From: Desulfobacteraceae bacterium
Lineage (GTDB): Bacteria > Desulfobacterota > Desulfobacteria > Desulfobacterales > JAUWMJ01
DNA: 13,554 nt
Direction of reading: 5' to 3'
Assembly: GCA_030612225.1 (NCBI GenBank)
Contig: JAUWOH010000044.1
Span: 1-13,554 of the forward strand
In this document: positions 1 through 6,615 of the stretch, piece after piece
Numbering within the stretch: the stretch's first letter is position 1
Layout of the letters: every line of letters starts with the position of its first letter
Notes under the pieces: model-generated
The model's input: only the letters and a program-made list of their open reading frames with translations
What the model was told of the DNA's origin: nothing
The model's database searches: none
Made by a program: the position numbers and the translations under genes

Positions 1-481
1 ATGGAATCAGACATTCTTGCGATATTATCGAAAGATCGTCTGTGACCTTTTGCCCGTTTTTAATAAAATCATAATAATCGCTGTCCATTAAAATAGCCGA
101 TAAGCTGGAAACCGTCTCATCAATGGGAATCGGGGTTAAATGACTATCGAGGGGCAATTCGAATACATCTGGTTTTCGAGAAAATAATTCTATCATATAA
201 GGAAAGGCTTCCTTCTCGGGATCGTAAAAACGATAAAACAGCTTCTTGCCGGTACTTTTCTGTTTGTTTTTATATTGCCCTTCTTTAAGAAAAGCCCAAA
301 AAGCATTTACGAATTCAACATCCAAAGCTTCCAAGATCAAGACAATATCCAGATCTTTTGTTGCTCTGAAATTAAGACCCATACTTTCCATCGCTAAATC
401 ACATGCAGTTCCGCCAATCAGAATATATTTATCCGTATAATCTTTGAAATAATCCCGGAAAAGATCAAGTCCCCTTACCAT
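1..481 (-). CDS. AbiEii-like nucleotidyltransferase, partial (3' end off the left edge)
   Basis: The reading frame is open from an ATG at 481 to the window edge, giving 160 codons without the C-terminus. Residues 22-45 carry the DNA polymerase-beta type nucleotidyltransferase signature: IGGTA (G23, G24, T25), then a helix, then ATKDLDIVL with the metal-binding Asp pair D43 and D45. This layout matches the AbiEii/AbiGii toxin-like and minimal nucleotidyltransferase families, which transfer nucleotides to RNA (often tRNA) or protein. The start is well supported by GGAGGG six bases upstream. The ATG overlaps the stop of the preceding gene (shared ATGGTAA), so the two are translationally coupled. 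Pairing with a DNA-binding partner suggests it is the toxin of a toxin-antitoxin operon. Toxicity is an inference; an ordinary substrate nucleotidyltransferase is possible. Confidence 0.8.
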   Translation of the reverse strand, partial: MVRGLDLFRDYFKDYTDKYILIGGTACDLAMESMGLNFRATKDLDIVLILEALDVEFVNAFWAFLKEGQYKNKQKSTGKKLFYRFYDPEKEAFPYMIELFSRKPDVFELPLDSHLTPIPIDETVSSLSAILMDSDYYDFIKNGQKVTDDLSIISQECLIP

Positions 482-1458
482 TCAACACCCTCCATCATTT
501 CTTCCATGGCGGATTCAACGCGTTCATCCTCAATATTTCTTAAACTCAGATACAAAGAGAATTGATCAACTATTTTACCGTTCGGAAATAAGCCCGGAGA
601 GTAGCTCCAGACCTCCAGTTCATATCCTGCCTCATCCGGATAAGAAATAATTTCATGGGGATATTTACGCTTTATGTCTTTCCAGTCTTTCGCGAAAACT
701 GCGCAAACCTGCTTTTGGGGTGGAGTTAACATTGAATAGCATGCCAAGGCTGTCAGACCGGCTTGAAAGATCGGCAATTCATCGATCATAGTTTTCAGCC
801 ATACGTTTTCTCTTACCGGCGTTTTCAAATGGGGAAGCGCTTTTTCCCATAATTCCCTGCGCTTTTTGCCAAAATGAACCAATCTTTTCCTGCCTACGAC
901 CGACACCTCAGCCAACTCTGCGGATTCGATCTCATCGAGCGATCTGGTCATTGTCATCCGTGAATATCCAAGCTCTTCTGCTAATTGCGTTGGGGTTACA
1001 GGTTCACTCATTGTTTTGGTAAGTGAATAAAGAATAACGGCCTGAGTGGATGGTCCCAAAGTAGCTGTTTTTGATCTTTTTTTAATAAAATATTCTCTCA
1101 AATCAATACCTAAATCCGGAAGGTACATCTGGTTCCCTGGTATGACAAAAGGAACTTTGTGCTCAATCAGCCGTTTTCTGTTAAACGATGAAATGGTGGA
1201 ATGTACAAAAACGGCTTTCATTTTAAGGTGTTGGCTCACGATATCGATATGTTTATGAATTGTAGCAGGGGTAAGCTCGATATCGTTTTTTGAGGCCAAA
1301 ATAATAAAATCTTCATTCAGCAACCTGACCTGGAACACATCATAACTATCCCGAAGAAAAAAAGGGAGCGATCCCACATTTGCCGGTTTCGACAACGTGA
1401 CCGTTATACCAAGCGTATCCGATAAATATCCTTTAAAACGATTAGCTAAATCTTTCAT
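475..1458 (-). CDS. Winged-helix (MarR/AbiEi-like) regulator, probable antitoxin
   Basis: This is a protein of about 327 residues, first gene of the pair with the nucleotidyltransferase. The N-terminal ~135 residues form a mixed alpha/beta domain that I cannot name. It is followed at about residues 135-195 by a winged helix-turn-helix (STQAVILYSL, then PTQLAEELGYSRMTMTRSLDEIE, then a wing ending RKRLVHFG). The remaining ~130 residues are of unknown fold. The frame can start at ATG 1503 (342 residues). I prefer ATG 1458, because codon 1503 lies inside the predicted promoter/operator palindrome and the transcript would begin downstream of it. A weak GAGA ribosome site lies 9 bases before 1458. 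By analogy with AbiEi, it probably represses its own promoter and neutralises the partner enzyme. The role is inferred from context and the HTH. Confidence 0.65.
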   Translation of the reverse strand: MKDLANRFKGYLSDTLGITVTLSKPANVGSLPFFLRDSYDVFQVRLLNEDFIILASKNDIELTPATIHKHIDIVSQHLKMKAVFVHSTISSFNRKRLIEHKVPFVIPGNQMYLPDLGIDLREYFIKKRSKTATLGPSTQAVILYSLTKTMSEPVTPTQLAEELGYSRMTMTRSLDEIESAELAEVSVVGRKRLVHFGKKRRELWEKALPHLKTPVRENVWLKTMIDELPIFQAGLTALACYSMLTPPQKQVCAVFAKDWKDIKRKYPHEIISYPDEAGYELEVWSYSPGLFPNGKIVDQFSLYLSLRNIEDERVESAMEEMMEGVEW

Positions 1459-1487
1459 CCCGATAGTTCTCTTAATGTTAAAGTATT

Positions 1488-1524
1488 TTTTGCACAGTAA
1501 CATACATTATGTTATTGTGCAAAA
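1488..1524 (-). promoter_or_regulatory. Palindromic operator over the toxin-antitoxin promoter
   Basis: Two 17-base arms (1488-1504 and 1508-1524) form an inverted repeat with one mismatch and a CAT centre; the core half-site is TTTGCACArTAACATA. A further TAACATA copy lies just outside at about 1527-1534 on the minus strand. Within the palindrome a minus-strand promoter can be read: -35 TTGCAC at 1517-1522, a 17-base spacer and -10 TACTGT at 1494-1499. The layout is what an autorepressing winged-helix dimer would bind. Assignment to the downstream regulator is an inference. Confidence 0.65.
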
Positions 1525-1654
1525 TATATGTTATGTTTCTTCATCCTTCATCCTGTTCTGGAACAATATTATTAAGACTCAGCCCTTTTAATCCTCTTTA
1601 GCAGGGTGTCCTATTGTCAACAACTGGTCTTTAAAATTTCTGACCAATCTTTTT

Positions 1655-2956
1655 TTATATAACCTGTCCCAGAAGATATTTCCAGGCAGGTATAATCTCA
1701 ACTGTCTTATCGCCCTCTTTCAGGATATTTTCTTCATCTATAGTGATTATTTTTCCGGTTCCAAGGCCAAGTTCTTTCATAGCACAAAGAAGTGATGTTA
1801 TTTCACGGCTTCTGGTCTTTGGGTCTTCCATGGACAGGGATACCTGAACTAGATTTTTATTATATTCCTTATCTATCCAAACAAAATCAACCTCATGCCT
1901 TCCGGCAGTCCTGTAATAGTAAATTTCGTCTGAATGCCTTCTGAGATGAAGAAATATCATATTTTCCAACTTGTGGCCATTATCCGCCATGATCTTGGGT
2001 GAAACAGAACTTGCCATGGAATGATCTATGCAGTATATCTTTTTTGCATTTGCGTTTTGTTTTGAAACAGAAGGGCTGAATATCGGTACTGAAAAAAGGA
2101 AATATGCATCCTCAAACCAGCTGATACAGGCTGACACAAAGTTTTTACTCACTTTATACCCAAGTGATTTGAGATAATCGGTAATTCTATTTATTGAATA
2201 AAGAGATGATATTGAACCTATTAAGCGGTGACCGGCCTGGATAACCGCCTGGGGATGTATTGCATCAAATCTGTTTATAATATCACGATGCAGAATGGTT
2301 TTGTAGTATTCCTGAAGGATCATGATGCGTATTTTATCATTAACATCCCTGACTTCAGGGAACCCTCCTTTTATGAAATACTCGTCAAAAACCCTTTTTA
2401 TCAGCAGTCTGTTCTTTGAAGTCAGCAGTTTGTAATCTATCTTTCTAAAATCAAGAAATTCCTTAAACGAAAACGGAAAAAGCTCCCATGTCAGGGATCT
2501 TCCCCGCATTTGAGTAGCAATTTCCTTAGAAAGCATTTTTGAGGAAGAGCCGCTGAGAAACACGCTGCAATTTTCAGTTCTTAAAATACGGTCAACAAAA
2601 GGCTCCCAGTTTTCGGTCTCCTGTATTTCATCAAAAAAGCAAAAGAGCTTTTCTGTTCCTTTCTTTTCAGGATAAAGAGAGTAATATGCCTCAAGGGCAA
2701 AAGAAAGGTTTCCGTGCCTGATTTCGTTTAGACGGTCATCAAATAAATTCAGATATAAAATGTTTTCCCGTCTAACGCCCTTTGATTTAAGGGCTGCGAT
2801 AATCTGATAAAGAAGGGTTGATTTTCCGCAGCGCCTCACGCCAACGCATACAAAAGCTTTTCCTTCTATGTATTCGTACTCAAGATGCCTTTTTACGCCG
2901 GTATTAAGTTTTTCTTCCTGAAAATCGAGTATTATTTCTTTTAATGTTTCAAGCAT
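1655..2956 (-). CDS. AAA ATPase, AAA_14/DUF4143 family
   Basis: This is a 433-residue ATPase of the widespread prokaryotic AAA_14 plus DUF4143 type, whose physiological role is mostly unknown. Counting from ATG 2956, Walker A is GVRRCGKST at 39-47, Walker B is LFCFFDEIQE at about 104-113 (D109, E110), and a sensor-like strand VFLSGSSSKML follows at about 132. The C-terminal DUF4143 region contains HEVDFVWI, recalling the restriction-nuclease-like fold of this domain. The following strand is LVQVSLS rather than the usual EVK, so a catalytic centre looks degenerate. The frame extends to ATG 2998, but GGAGG precedes the inner ATG at 2956 by five bases and the predicted transcription start leaves almost no leader for 2998. 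The length is normal and no partner gene is adjacent. Confidence 0.85.
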   Translation of the reverse strand: MLETLKEIILDFQEEKLNTGVKRHLEYEYIEGKAFVCVGVRRCGKSTLLYQIIAALKSKGVRRENILYLNLFDDRLNEIRHGNLSFALEAYYSLYPEKKGTEKLFCFFDEIQETENWEPFVDRILRTENCSVFLSGSSSKMLSKEIATQMRGRSLTWELFPFSFKEFLDFRKIDYKLLTSKNRLLIKRVFDEYFIKGGFPEVRDVNDKIRIMILQEYYKTILHRDIINRFDAIHPQAVIQAGHRLIGSISSLYSINRITDYLKSLGYKVSKNFVSACISWFEDAYFLFSVPIFSPSVSKQNANAKKIYCIDHSMASSVSPKIMADNGHKLENMIFLHLRRHSDEIYYYRTAGRHEVDFVWIDKEYNKNLVQVSLSMEDPKTRSREITSLLCAMKELGLGTGKIITIDEENILKEGDKTVEIIPAWKYLLGQVI

Positions 2957-3007
2957 GATACCCTCCGGCAGAACGGGTGAGTTGGCACGCCGATTCATCT
3001 CAATATC

Positions 3008-3044
3008 GGTAATGTTTATTACCAGTTTGCTAACGAATTGTCAA
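3008..3044 (-). promoter_or_regulatory. Promoter of the AAA ATPase gene, with an inverted repeat over the -10
   Basis: The minus strand shows a perfect -35 TTGACA (3039-3044), a 17-base spacer and an extended -10, TGG-TAATAA (hexamer 3016-3021). A perfect inverted repeat, GGTAAT-gttt-ATTACC (3008-3023), covers the -10 and start region and could be an operator. The binding protein is unknown. Confidence 0.55.
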
Positions 3045-3285
3045 CATTAGTTTCCGGTTTTTATTAAAAATGCTTGTACTGAAAACTCATCAGTATAAAG
3101 TTCTCATAATCATCTGAAATTGTTCGAAGCGCAAAAACCGGGATAAAATAGTTACAGCAAAACTACGGCAAACTTGAAAAACGCTGATATGCAGAAGTTA
3201 CTAATATATACTGATTTCCATTTGGATCTTAATGTATGAAGTTCTCTTGTTCATCATGGCTATTATCCACAATATTGAAAAATAG

Positions 3286-4038
3286 TCAGGGCAATTTTGC
3301 AGCAAGCTGAAATATCGTCGGAATCTTTTTGCCTAAAATGATTCTTTTAAGATCGATGACAACATCGTAAACAATAATTTCAACACCATTTCTTTTTGCC
3401 TTTCTGAGCTCTTTGCCGTATTCCAGATCTATATGGTCGGCTGAAGAGAATGCTTTTGCATCCATTCTTTGCACAAGAAAAAATATTATGCCGCGGTTTC
3501 CCTCTTTTACAAGTTTCTGAAGTTCCACCAGGTGTTTCCGTCCGCGGGTGGTCACCGCATCCGGAAAGTATGCGATTTCCTCTTTAACCAGGGTGCAGTT
3601 CTTTATCTCCACAAAGCATTTTTCCTCTTCTCCCTTTGTGAGCAGCAAATCGAGGCGTGATCTATCAGACACTTTAACTTCAGCTTTTACATTTTCATAC
3701 CCCTTTAACTGCTCAACCAGTCCTTCTTCAATCGATTTTTTCACAAGCCTGTTTGGAACCATGGTATTGACTCCCACCAGGGATGTGGGCATCTTGATCA
3801 TCTCCCATGTATATTTTAGCTTTCTTTTAGGATTGTCGTGAAATGAAAGATATACCGGCCTGCCCGGCTCCGAGCACTCTTTCATGGTGCCTGAATTGGC
3901 GCAGTGGGCTGTAACCAGATCGCCGTTGTTGAGTCTTACATCCGCAAGAAAACGTTTATATCTTTTGACCAGGGTTCCGGGTGTAAGTTCAGGCCAGAAA
4001 AGACCCTTTGAATTTGTATTCACTTTACTTTTTATCAT
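3286..4038 (-). CDS. sfsA: SfsA family protein (sugar fermentation stimulation protein homologue)
   Basis: This is a full-length 250-residue SfsA protein. Family hallmarks are RYKRFLADV at 26-34, the HCANSGTM/EPG block at 45-59, RKLKYTWEM at 72-80, and the C-terminal nuclease-like core RLDLLL (D130) with CFVEIKN (E144, K146) and FPDAVTTRGRKHLVEL at 158-173. In the family the N-terminus is an OB-like fold and the C-terminus resembles PD-(D/E)XK nucleases. E. coli SfsA was linked to maltose metabolism and DNA binding, but the biochemical function remains unsettled. Start: ATG 4038 with a modest AGGA about 11 bases upstream; no better start is seen. It is transcribed alone, divergent from the DUF2400 gene. 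Confidence 0.93.
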   Translation of the reverse strand: MIKSKVNTNSKGLFWPELTPGTLVKRYKRFLADVRLNNGDLVTAHCANSGTMKECSEPGRPVYLSFHDNPKRKLKYTWEMIKMPTSLVGVNTMVPNRLVKKSIEEGLVEQLKGYENVKAEVKVSDRSRLDLLLTKGEEEKCFVEIKNCTLVKEEIAYFPDAVTTRGRKHLVELQKLVKEGNRGIIFFLVQRMDAKAFSSADHIDLEYGKELRKAKRNGVEIIVYDVVIDLKRIILGKKIPTIFQLAAKLP

Positions 4039-4064
4039 TTATTTGAAATCCTGTTTTATTTTTG

Positions 4065-4093
4065 ATAATAGTTGGAAACTTGGATTCCGGCAA
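4065..4093 (-). promoter_or_regulatory. Predicted sigma-70 promoter of sfsA
   Basis: On the minus strand TTGCCG (4088-4093) is separated by 17 bases from TATTAT (4065-4070), about 27 bases before the sfsA start codon. The -10 matches consensus at five of six positions and the -35 at four of six. This is sequence-only evidence. Confidence 0.45.
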
Positions 4094-4162
4094 AGGCGTA
4101 TAAAATTCGTGAAGCGATAGGAATTTTTCTCTGTGATCTTTGCGGCTCCGCGGTAAGAATGT

Positions 4163-4174
4163 TAATACGTATTA
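4163..4174. promoter_or_regulatory. Perfect 12-bp palindrome upstream of the DUF2400 gene
   Basis: TAATACGTATTA is a perfect palindrome 27 bases before the ATG at 4202, in a leader without a clear Shine-Dalgarno sequence. It sits next to a GC-rich stretch (GCGG-ct-CCGC, 4142-4151) and could be an operator. No protein can be assigned and chance is not excluded. Confidence 0.3.
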
Positions 4175-4201
4175 CCAGTCTGAATAGAAACAAAAATCAA
4201 T

Positions 4202-4993
4202 ATGACACCGGAAAAGCTGCAACAGAAACTGGATAATCTTTATAATAAATATAATCGACGCAGGTATGTTCACCCTGACCCACTTGAATTTCTGTATTCA
4301 TACAAAGAGATAAGAGAGCGTGAAATAGTTGGGCTTATCGCATCTTCACTTGCATACGGCAGAGTTGCACAAATTTTAAAGAGTGTTTCACTGGTGCTCG
4401 ATAAGATGAATCCGTCTCCTTTTATATTTTTAAAAGATTCAGATTATAACTCTATTTACAATGCATTTGATGGTTTTAAACACAGGTTTGCAGGTTCAGG
4501 TGAACTTGCTGCTTTTCTCTTTGGAATAAAGAATGTGATTAACAGATTTGGTTCCCTTCATGAATGTTTTTTAGCCGGTTTTTCGAAAAACAACGAGAAT
4601 GTAATCCCTGCCATGACTTTTTTTTCAACCCAACTTACTGAAGGTAAAAACAAACCGGGGCATCTTGTTGCCCTGCCTGAAAAAGGGAGCGCCTGCAAGA
4701 GAACGAACCTTTTTTTAAGATGGATGATAAGAAAAGACAAGGTCGATCCGGGAGGATGGGCCGGCATACCGTTATCTAAACTTATAATCCCCCTTGATAC
4801 ACACATGCACAAAATAAGCCTTGCTTTGAATCTCACAAAAAGAAAACAGGCAAACATGGTAACAGCCCTTGAGATAACAGCCGGTTTTAAAAGACTGGTT
4901 CATGAAGACCCGGTTAAATACGATTTTACACTCACACGGTTTGGAATTAGAGATGATATGGATATTGACTCCGTTATCCCCCGGCAATCATAA
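4202..4993 (+). CDS. TIGR02757 / DUF2400 family protein
   Basis: This is a 263-residue conserved protein of unknown function. Recognisable family blocks are EIVGLIASSLAYGR at 41-54, the HRFAGSGELAAFLFGI segment at about 94-109, RTNLFLRWMIRKDKVD at 167-182, and the signature SKLIIPLDTHMHKISLALNLT at 192-212, followed by DPVKYDFTLTRFGI at 236-249. The central PLDTH block recalls the helix-hairpin-helix DNA glycosylase superfamily, but a glycosylase activity is only a suggestion. No strong ribosome site precedes the ATG at 4202, and no alternative start is better. Its last 20 bases overlap the 3' end of the convergent MoaD/ThiS-like gene. Length is as expected for the family. Confidence 0.85.
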   Translation: MTPEKLQQKLDNLYNKYNRRRYVHPDPLEFLYSYKEIREREIVGLIASSLAYGRVAQILKSVSLVLDKMNPSPFIFLKDSDYNSIYNAFDGFKHRFAGSGELAAFLFGIKNVINRFGSLHECFLAGFSKNNENVIPAMTFFSTQLTEGKNKPGHLVALPEKGSACKRTNLFLRWMIRKDKVDPGGWAGIPLSKLIIPLDTHMHKISLALNLTKRKQANMVTALEITAGFKRLVHEDPVKYDFTLTRFGIRDDMDIDSVIPRQS

Positions 4994-5246
4994 GTGTAAT
5001 GTGAATGTTATCTCCATCTTTTACCTGCTTAGCCAGTTCATTGGGATAGGCGCTTTTCAGATTGACATAAATTTCAATAACGTTGAGCAATTTGCCCTTT
5101 TTATTCAACAGAACTTTCCCCATGTCGGGAAACTGCCTGACCAGATTGTCAAGGCAGGCACCCACAGTATTTCCATCAACCTCGACGATATCTAAACCAT
5201 TTGTAAATTGGCGATGAGTCTTATGAATGTTTATTTTTATACTCAC
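4974..5246 (-). CDS. MoaD/ThiS family sulfur-carrier protein
   Basis: This is a 90-residue ubiquitin-like (beta-grasp) protein ending in the diagnostic diglycine (MIAGG), the site that is adenylated by a MoeB/ThiF-type E1 enzyme and converted to a thiocarboxylate. Internal features fit MoaD-like proteins: DGNTVGACLDNLVRQFPDM at about 24-42, then YVNLKSA and the DGDNIHITLMIAGG tail. The start is GTG at 5246, preceded by AAGGAG at good spacing. MoaD (molybdopterin synthase small subunit), ThiS and other sulfur carriers cannot be separated here, because no moaE, thiG or E1 gene is adjacent. A TATACT hexamer at 5293-5298 (minus) is a weak promoter candidate. The diglycine codons lie inside the convergent overlap with the DUF2400 gene. 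Confidence 0.88.
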   Translation of the reverse strand: MSIKINIHKTHRQFTNGLDIVEVDGNTVGACLDNLVRQFPDMGKVLLNKKGKLLNVIEIYVNLKSAYPNELAKQVKDGDNIHITLMIAGG

Positions 5247-5303
5247 ACCTTACTCCTTTTTTACCCTTCGGGAATATTTTTTTAAAAACAACAGTATAAA
5301 AAC

Positions 5304-5456
5304 TGATGAACTCGTAAAAAGTATAACCGATGGCTAAGTAGAAAGTTCCATATACAAGGCGTAGCGGTTTTTCAGGGACGAGGCAATACATGTAGTATGC
5401 CGAGTGTCTGAAAAACCGCTGCAACGCAGTAGATGGGACTTTCTACGACGCCATCA
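5304..5456. repeat. Palindromic MITE-like intergenic repeat, about 153 bp
   Basis: The ends are imperfect inverted repeats: TGATGAACTCGTAAAAAGT at 5304-5322 and, in reverse complement, TGATGGCGTCGTAGAAAGTC at 5437-5456 (15 of 20 positions match). Inside are nested arms that fold into one long hairpin: GATGGC 5329-5334 with GCCATC 5450-5455; 5338-5351 with 5433-5446 (14 bp, one mismatch); AGCGGTTTTTCAG 5363-5375 with its exact complement 5408-5420; and GGCAATAC/GTATGCC at the apex. I find no credible protein in it, so it looks like a non-autonomous palindromic element. It lies between the MoaD-like gene and the PhnD-like operon. Confidence 0.7.
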
Positions 5457-5596
5457 AAACTAAGCATTTCACAAATGAAGCTTTTTTTCAACTAGAGCTA
5501 TTTTTTTCTCAACTTTTTGTCTTTTTTTAATTTATCAAAAATCCGACGGATTATTCAACTATTCTCTGATCTGTAAAACTGTTATCCAAAAGAATC
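5457..5596. other. AT-rich intergenic spacer
   Basis: Between the palindromic repeat and the PhnD-operon promoter the sequence is AT-rich with several T-runs (5485-5530). I see no coding frame, RNA gene or convincing terminator in it. Confidence 0.5.
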
Positions 5597-5625
5597 TTGC
5601 CAAATCGCTTCAGCAATGCGATAAT
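5597..5625 (+). promoter_or_regulatory. Sigma-70 promoter of the PhnD-like/kinase/receiver operon
   Basis: TTGCCA (5597-5602), a 17-base spacer and GATAAT (5620-5625) form a good sigma-70 promoter. Predicted transcription starts near 5632, leaving a leader of about 42 bases that contains the hairpin at 5644-5672. Confidence 0.6.
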
Positions 5626-5643
5626 AACTACTTGTAAGTAGAA

Positions 5644-5672
5644 AGATAAAATATTCCCGGGGAATTTTATCT
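5644..5672 (+). promoter_or_regulatory. Start-proximal hairpin sequestering the ribosome site
   Basis: AGATAAAA (5644-5651) pairs with TTTTATCT (5665-5672), and after a two-base bulge TTCC pairs with GGAA across a CGG loop. The only Shine-Dalgarno-like sequence, GGGGA at 5659-5663, lies in the loop and 3' arm, and the stem ends one base before the ATG at 5674. It could lower or regulate translation as RNA, or be a DNA operator; sequence alone cannot decide. Confidence 0.45.
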
Positions 5673-5673
5673 A

Positions 5674-6600
5674 ATGCTGAAAAAACTGTTAGGTTCAATA
5701 TTGATCTGCCTTTTCTTATCTATCGGCTGCAATCAGGAAGAACCAGTCACTAGAGTTGACCTGAGCAAAAAAGAACAGCTTGGCCGAAAAGAAGAAGCAA
5801 ATCTCATTACATATGCCTATCTTCCCCAGTACTCTCATACTGTATCCTATCACCGGCATCACATGCTTGTAGAATATTTGCGCAAAGAGACAGGGCTGAA
5901 TATAAGGCAGGTATTCCCGGAAACCTTTAACAAACACATGGAAATGGTCGGCCTGGGAAAGGTTGATATTTCCTATTCCAACCCTTTTGTCTATGTAAAG
6001 ATTGCTAACAGGTATAACGCAAGAGCCTTTGTTCGAGTTGTCGAATCCTATGGCCGAGAAAACTTCCGAGGACAAATCATTTGTCGGGCTGACAACAGGC
6101 TAATCAATCAAATTTCCGACTGCCGGGGGAAACGGTGGATAGCCGTATCTCCCTATTCCGGCGGAGGCTACCTTTATCCTCTTGGTCATTTTATCACCCA
6201 TGGCTTGAAAAGAACGGACTTCAGCGTAGTGGATTTCGCTCCTGGACCAGGAGCCCTGCAGGAAAAGGTGGTTTTGGCCGTTTATGCAGGAAAATATGAT
6301 ATAGGCACAATCAGGGAAGGAACACTGAACTTGGTTGCAGATAGAATAGATATTAAAAAAATCAGGGTAATCGCCAACACCTCCTGGTACCCCGGCTGGG
6401 TCTATGCTGCCAGGGCGGATATGGAACCTGAGATTGTGGAAAAGATAAAAAAGGCTTTCCTAAAACTCGATTATAATCAAAATGATCATAAGCTGATACT
6501 GGAGACGGCAGACATAATAGGAATTATATCTTCTGAAGATCAAGATTTTGACCCGGTAAGAGAATTGATCGCTCATGTAGGCATTAGCCTGCAAGAATGA
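5674..6600 (+). CDS. PhnD-like periplasmic binding lipoprotein
   Basis: This is a 308-residue protein with an N-terminal lipoprotein signal (KK, hydrophobic core, then LSIGC with acceptor C19; the -3 Ser is slightly off consensus). The mature part is a phosphate/phosphite/phosphonate-type binding fold (PhnD, Phosphonate-bd family). Visible marks are LITYAYLPQYS at about 43, the KVDISYSNPFVYVK block at about 105-118, SPYSGGGYLYPLGHF at about 159-173, and the hinge/C-lobe GPGALQEKVVLAVYAGKYDIGTIREG. The true ligand is unknown; the family binds oxyanions and many other small molecules. No permease or ATPase genes are near. It is followed 15 bases later by a sensor kinase gene, so it likely presents ligand to that kinase at the outer face of the inner membrane or in the periplasm. 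The start is ATG 5674 with the hairpin leader. Confidence 0.85.
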   Translation: MLKKLLGSILICLFLSIGCNQEEPVTRVDLSKKEQLGRKEEANLITYAYLPQYSHTVSYHRHHMLVEYLRKETGLNIRQVFPETFNKHMEMVGLGKVDISYSNPFVYVKIANRYNARAFVRVVESYGRENFRGQIICRADNRLINQISDCRGKRWIAVSPYSGGGYLYPLGHFITHGLKRTDFSVVDFAPGPGALQEKVVLAVYAGKYDIGTIREGTLNLVADRIDIKKIRVIANTSWYPGWVYAARADMEPEIVEKIKKAFLKLDYNQNDHKLILETADIIGIISSEDQDFDPVRELIAHVGISLQE

Positions 6601-6615
6601 AAAGGTTTTAGTTAA

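Noticed and set aside
1625..1652. Terminator-like TGGTC/GACCA stem followed by a T-run on the plus strand
   Set aside because: The stem is only 5 bp with a 12-base loop, and it faces the wrong way for the minus-strand ATPase gene. It could at most limit antisense transcription.
5261..5280. CCC-TTCG-GGG-like mini hairpin with flanking T-runs, as a terminator for the DUF2400 gene
   Set aside because: It lies about 270 bases past the stop codon, within the leader of the MoaD-like gene, and has a stem of only three GC pairs.
5221..5424. 67-residue minus-strand reading frame upstream of the MoaD-like gene
   Set aside because: It runs through the palindromic repeat and overlaps the MoaD start. 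It has no family resemblance and is better explained as an open frame in non-coding repeat DNA.
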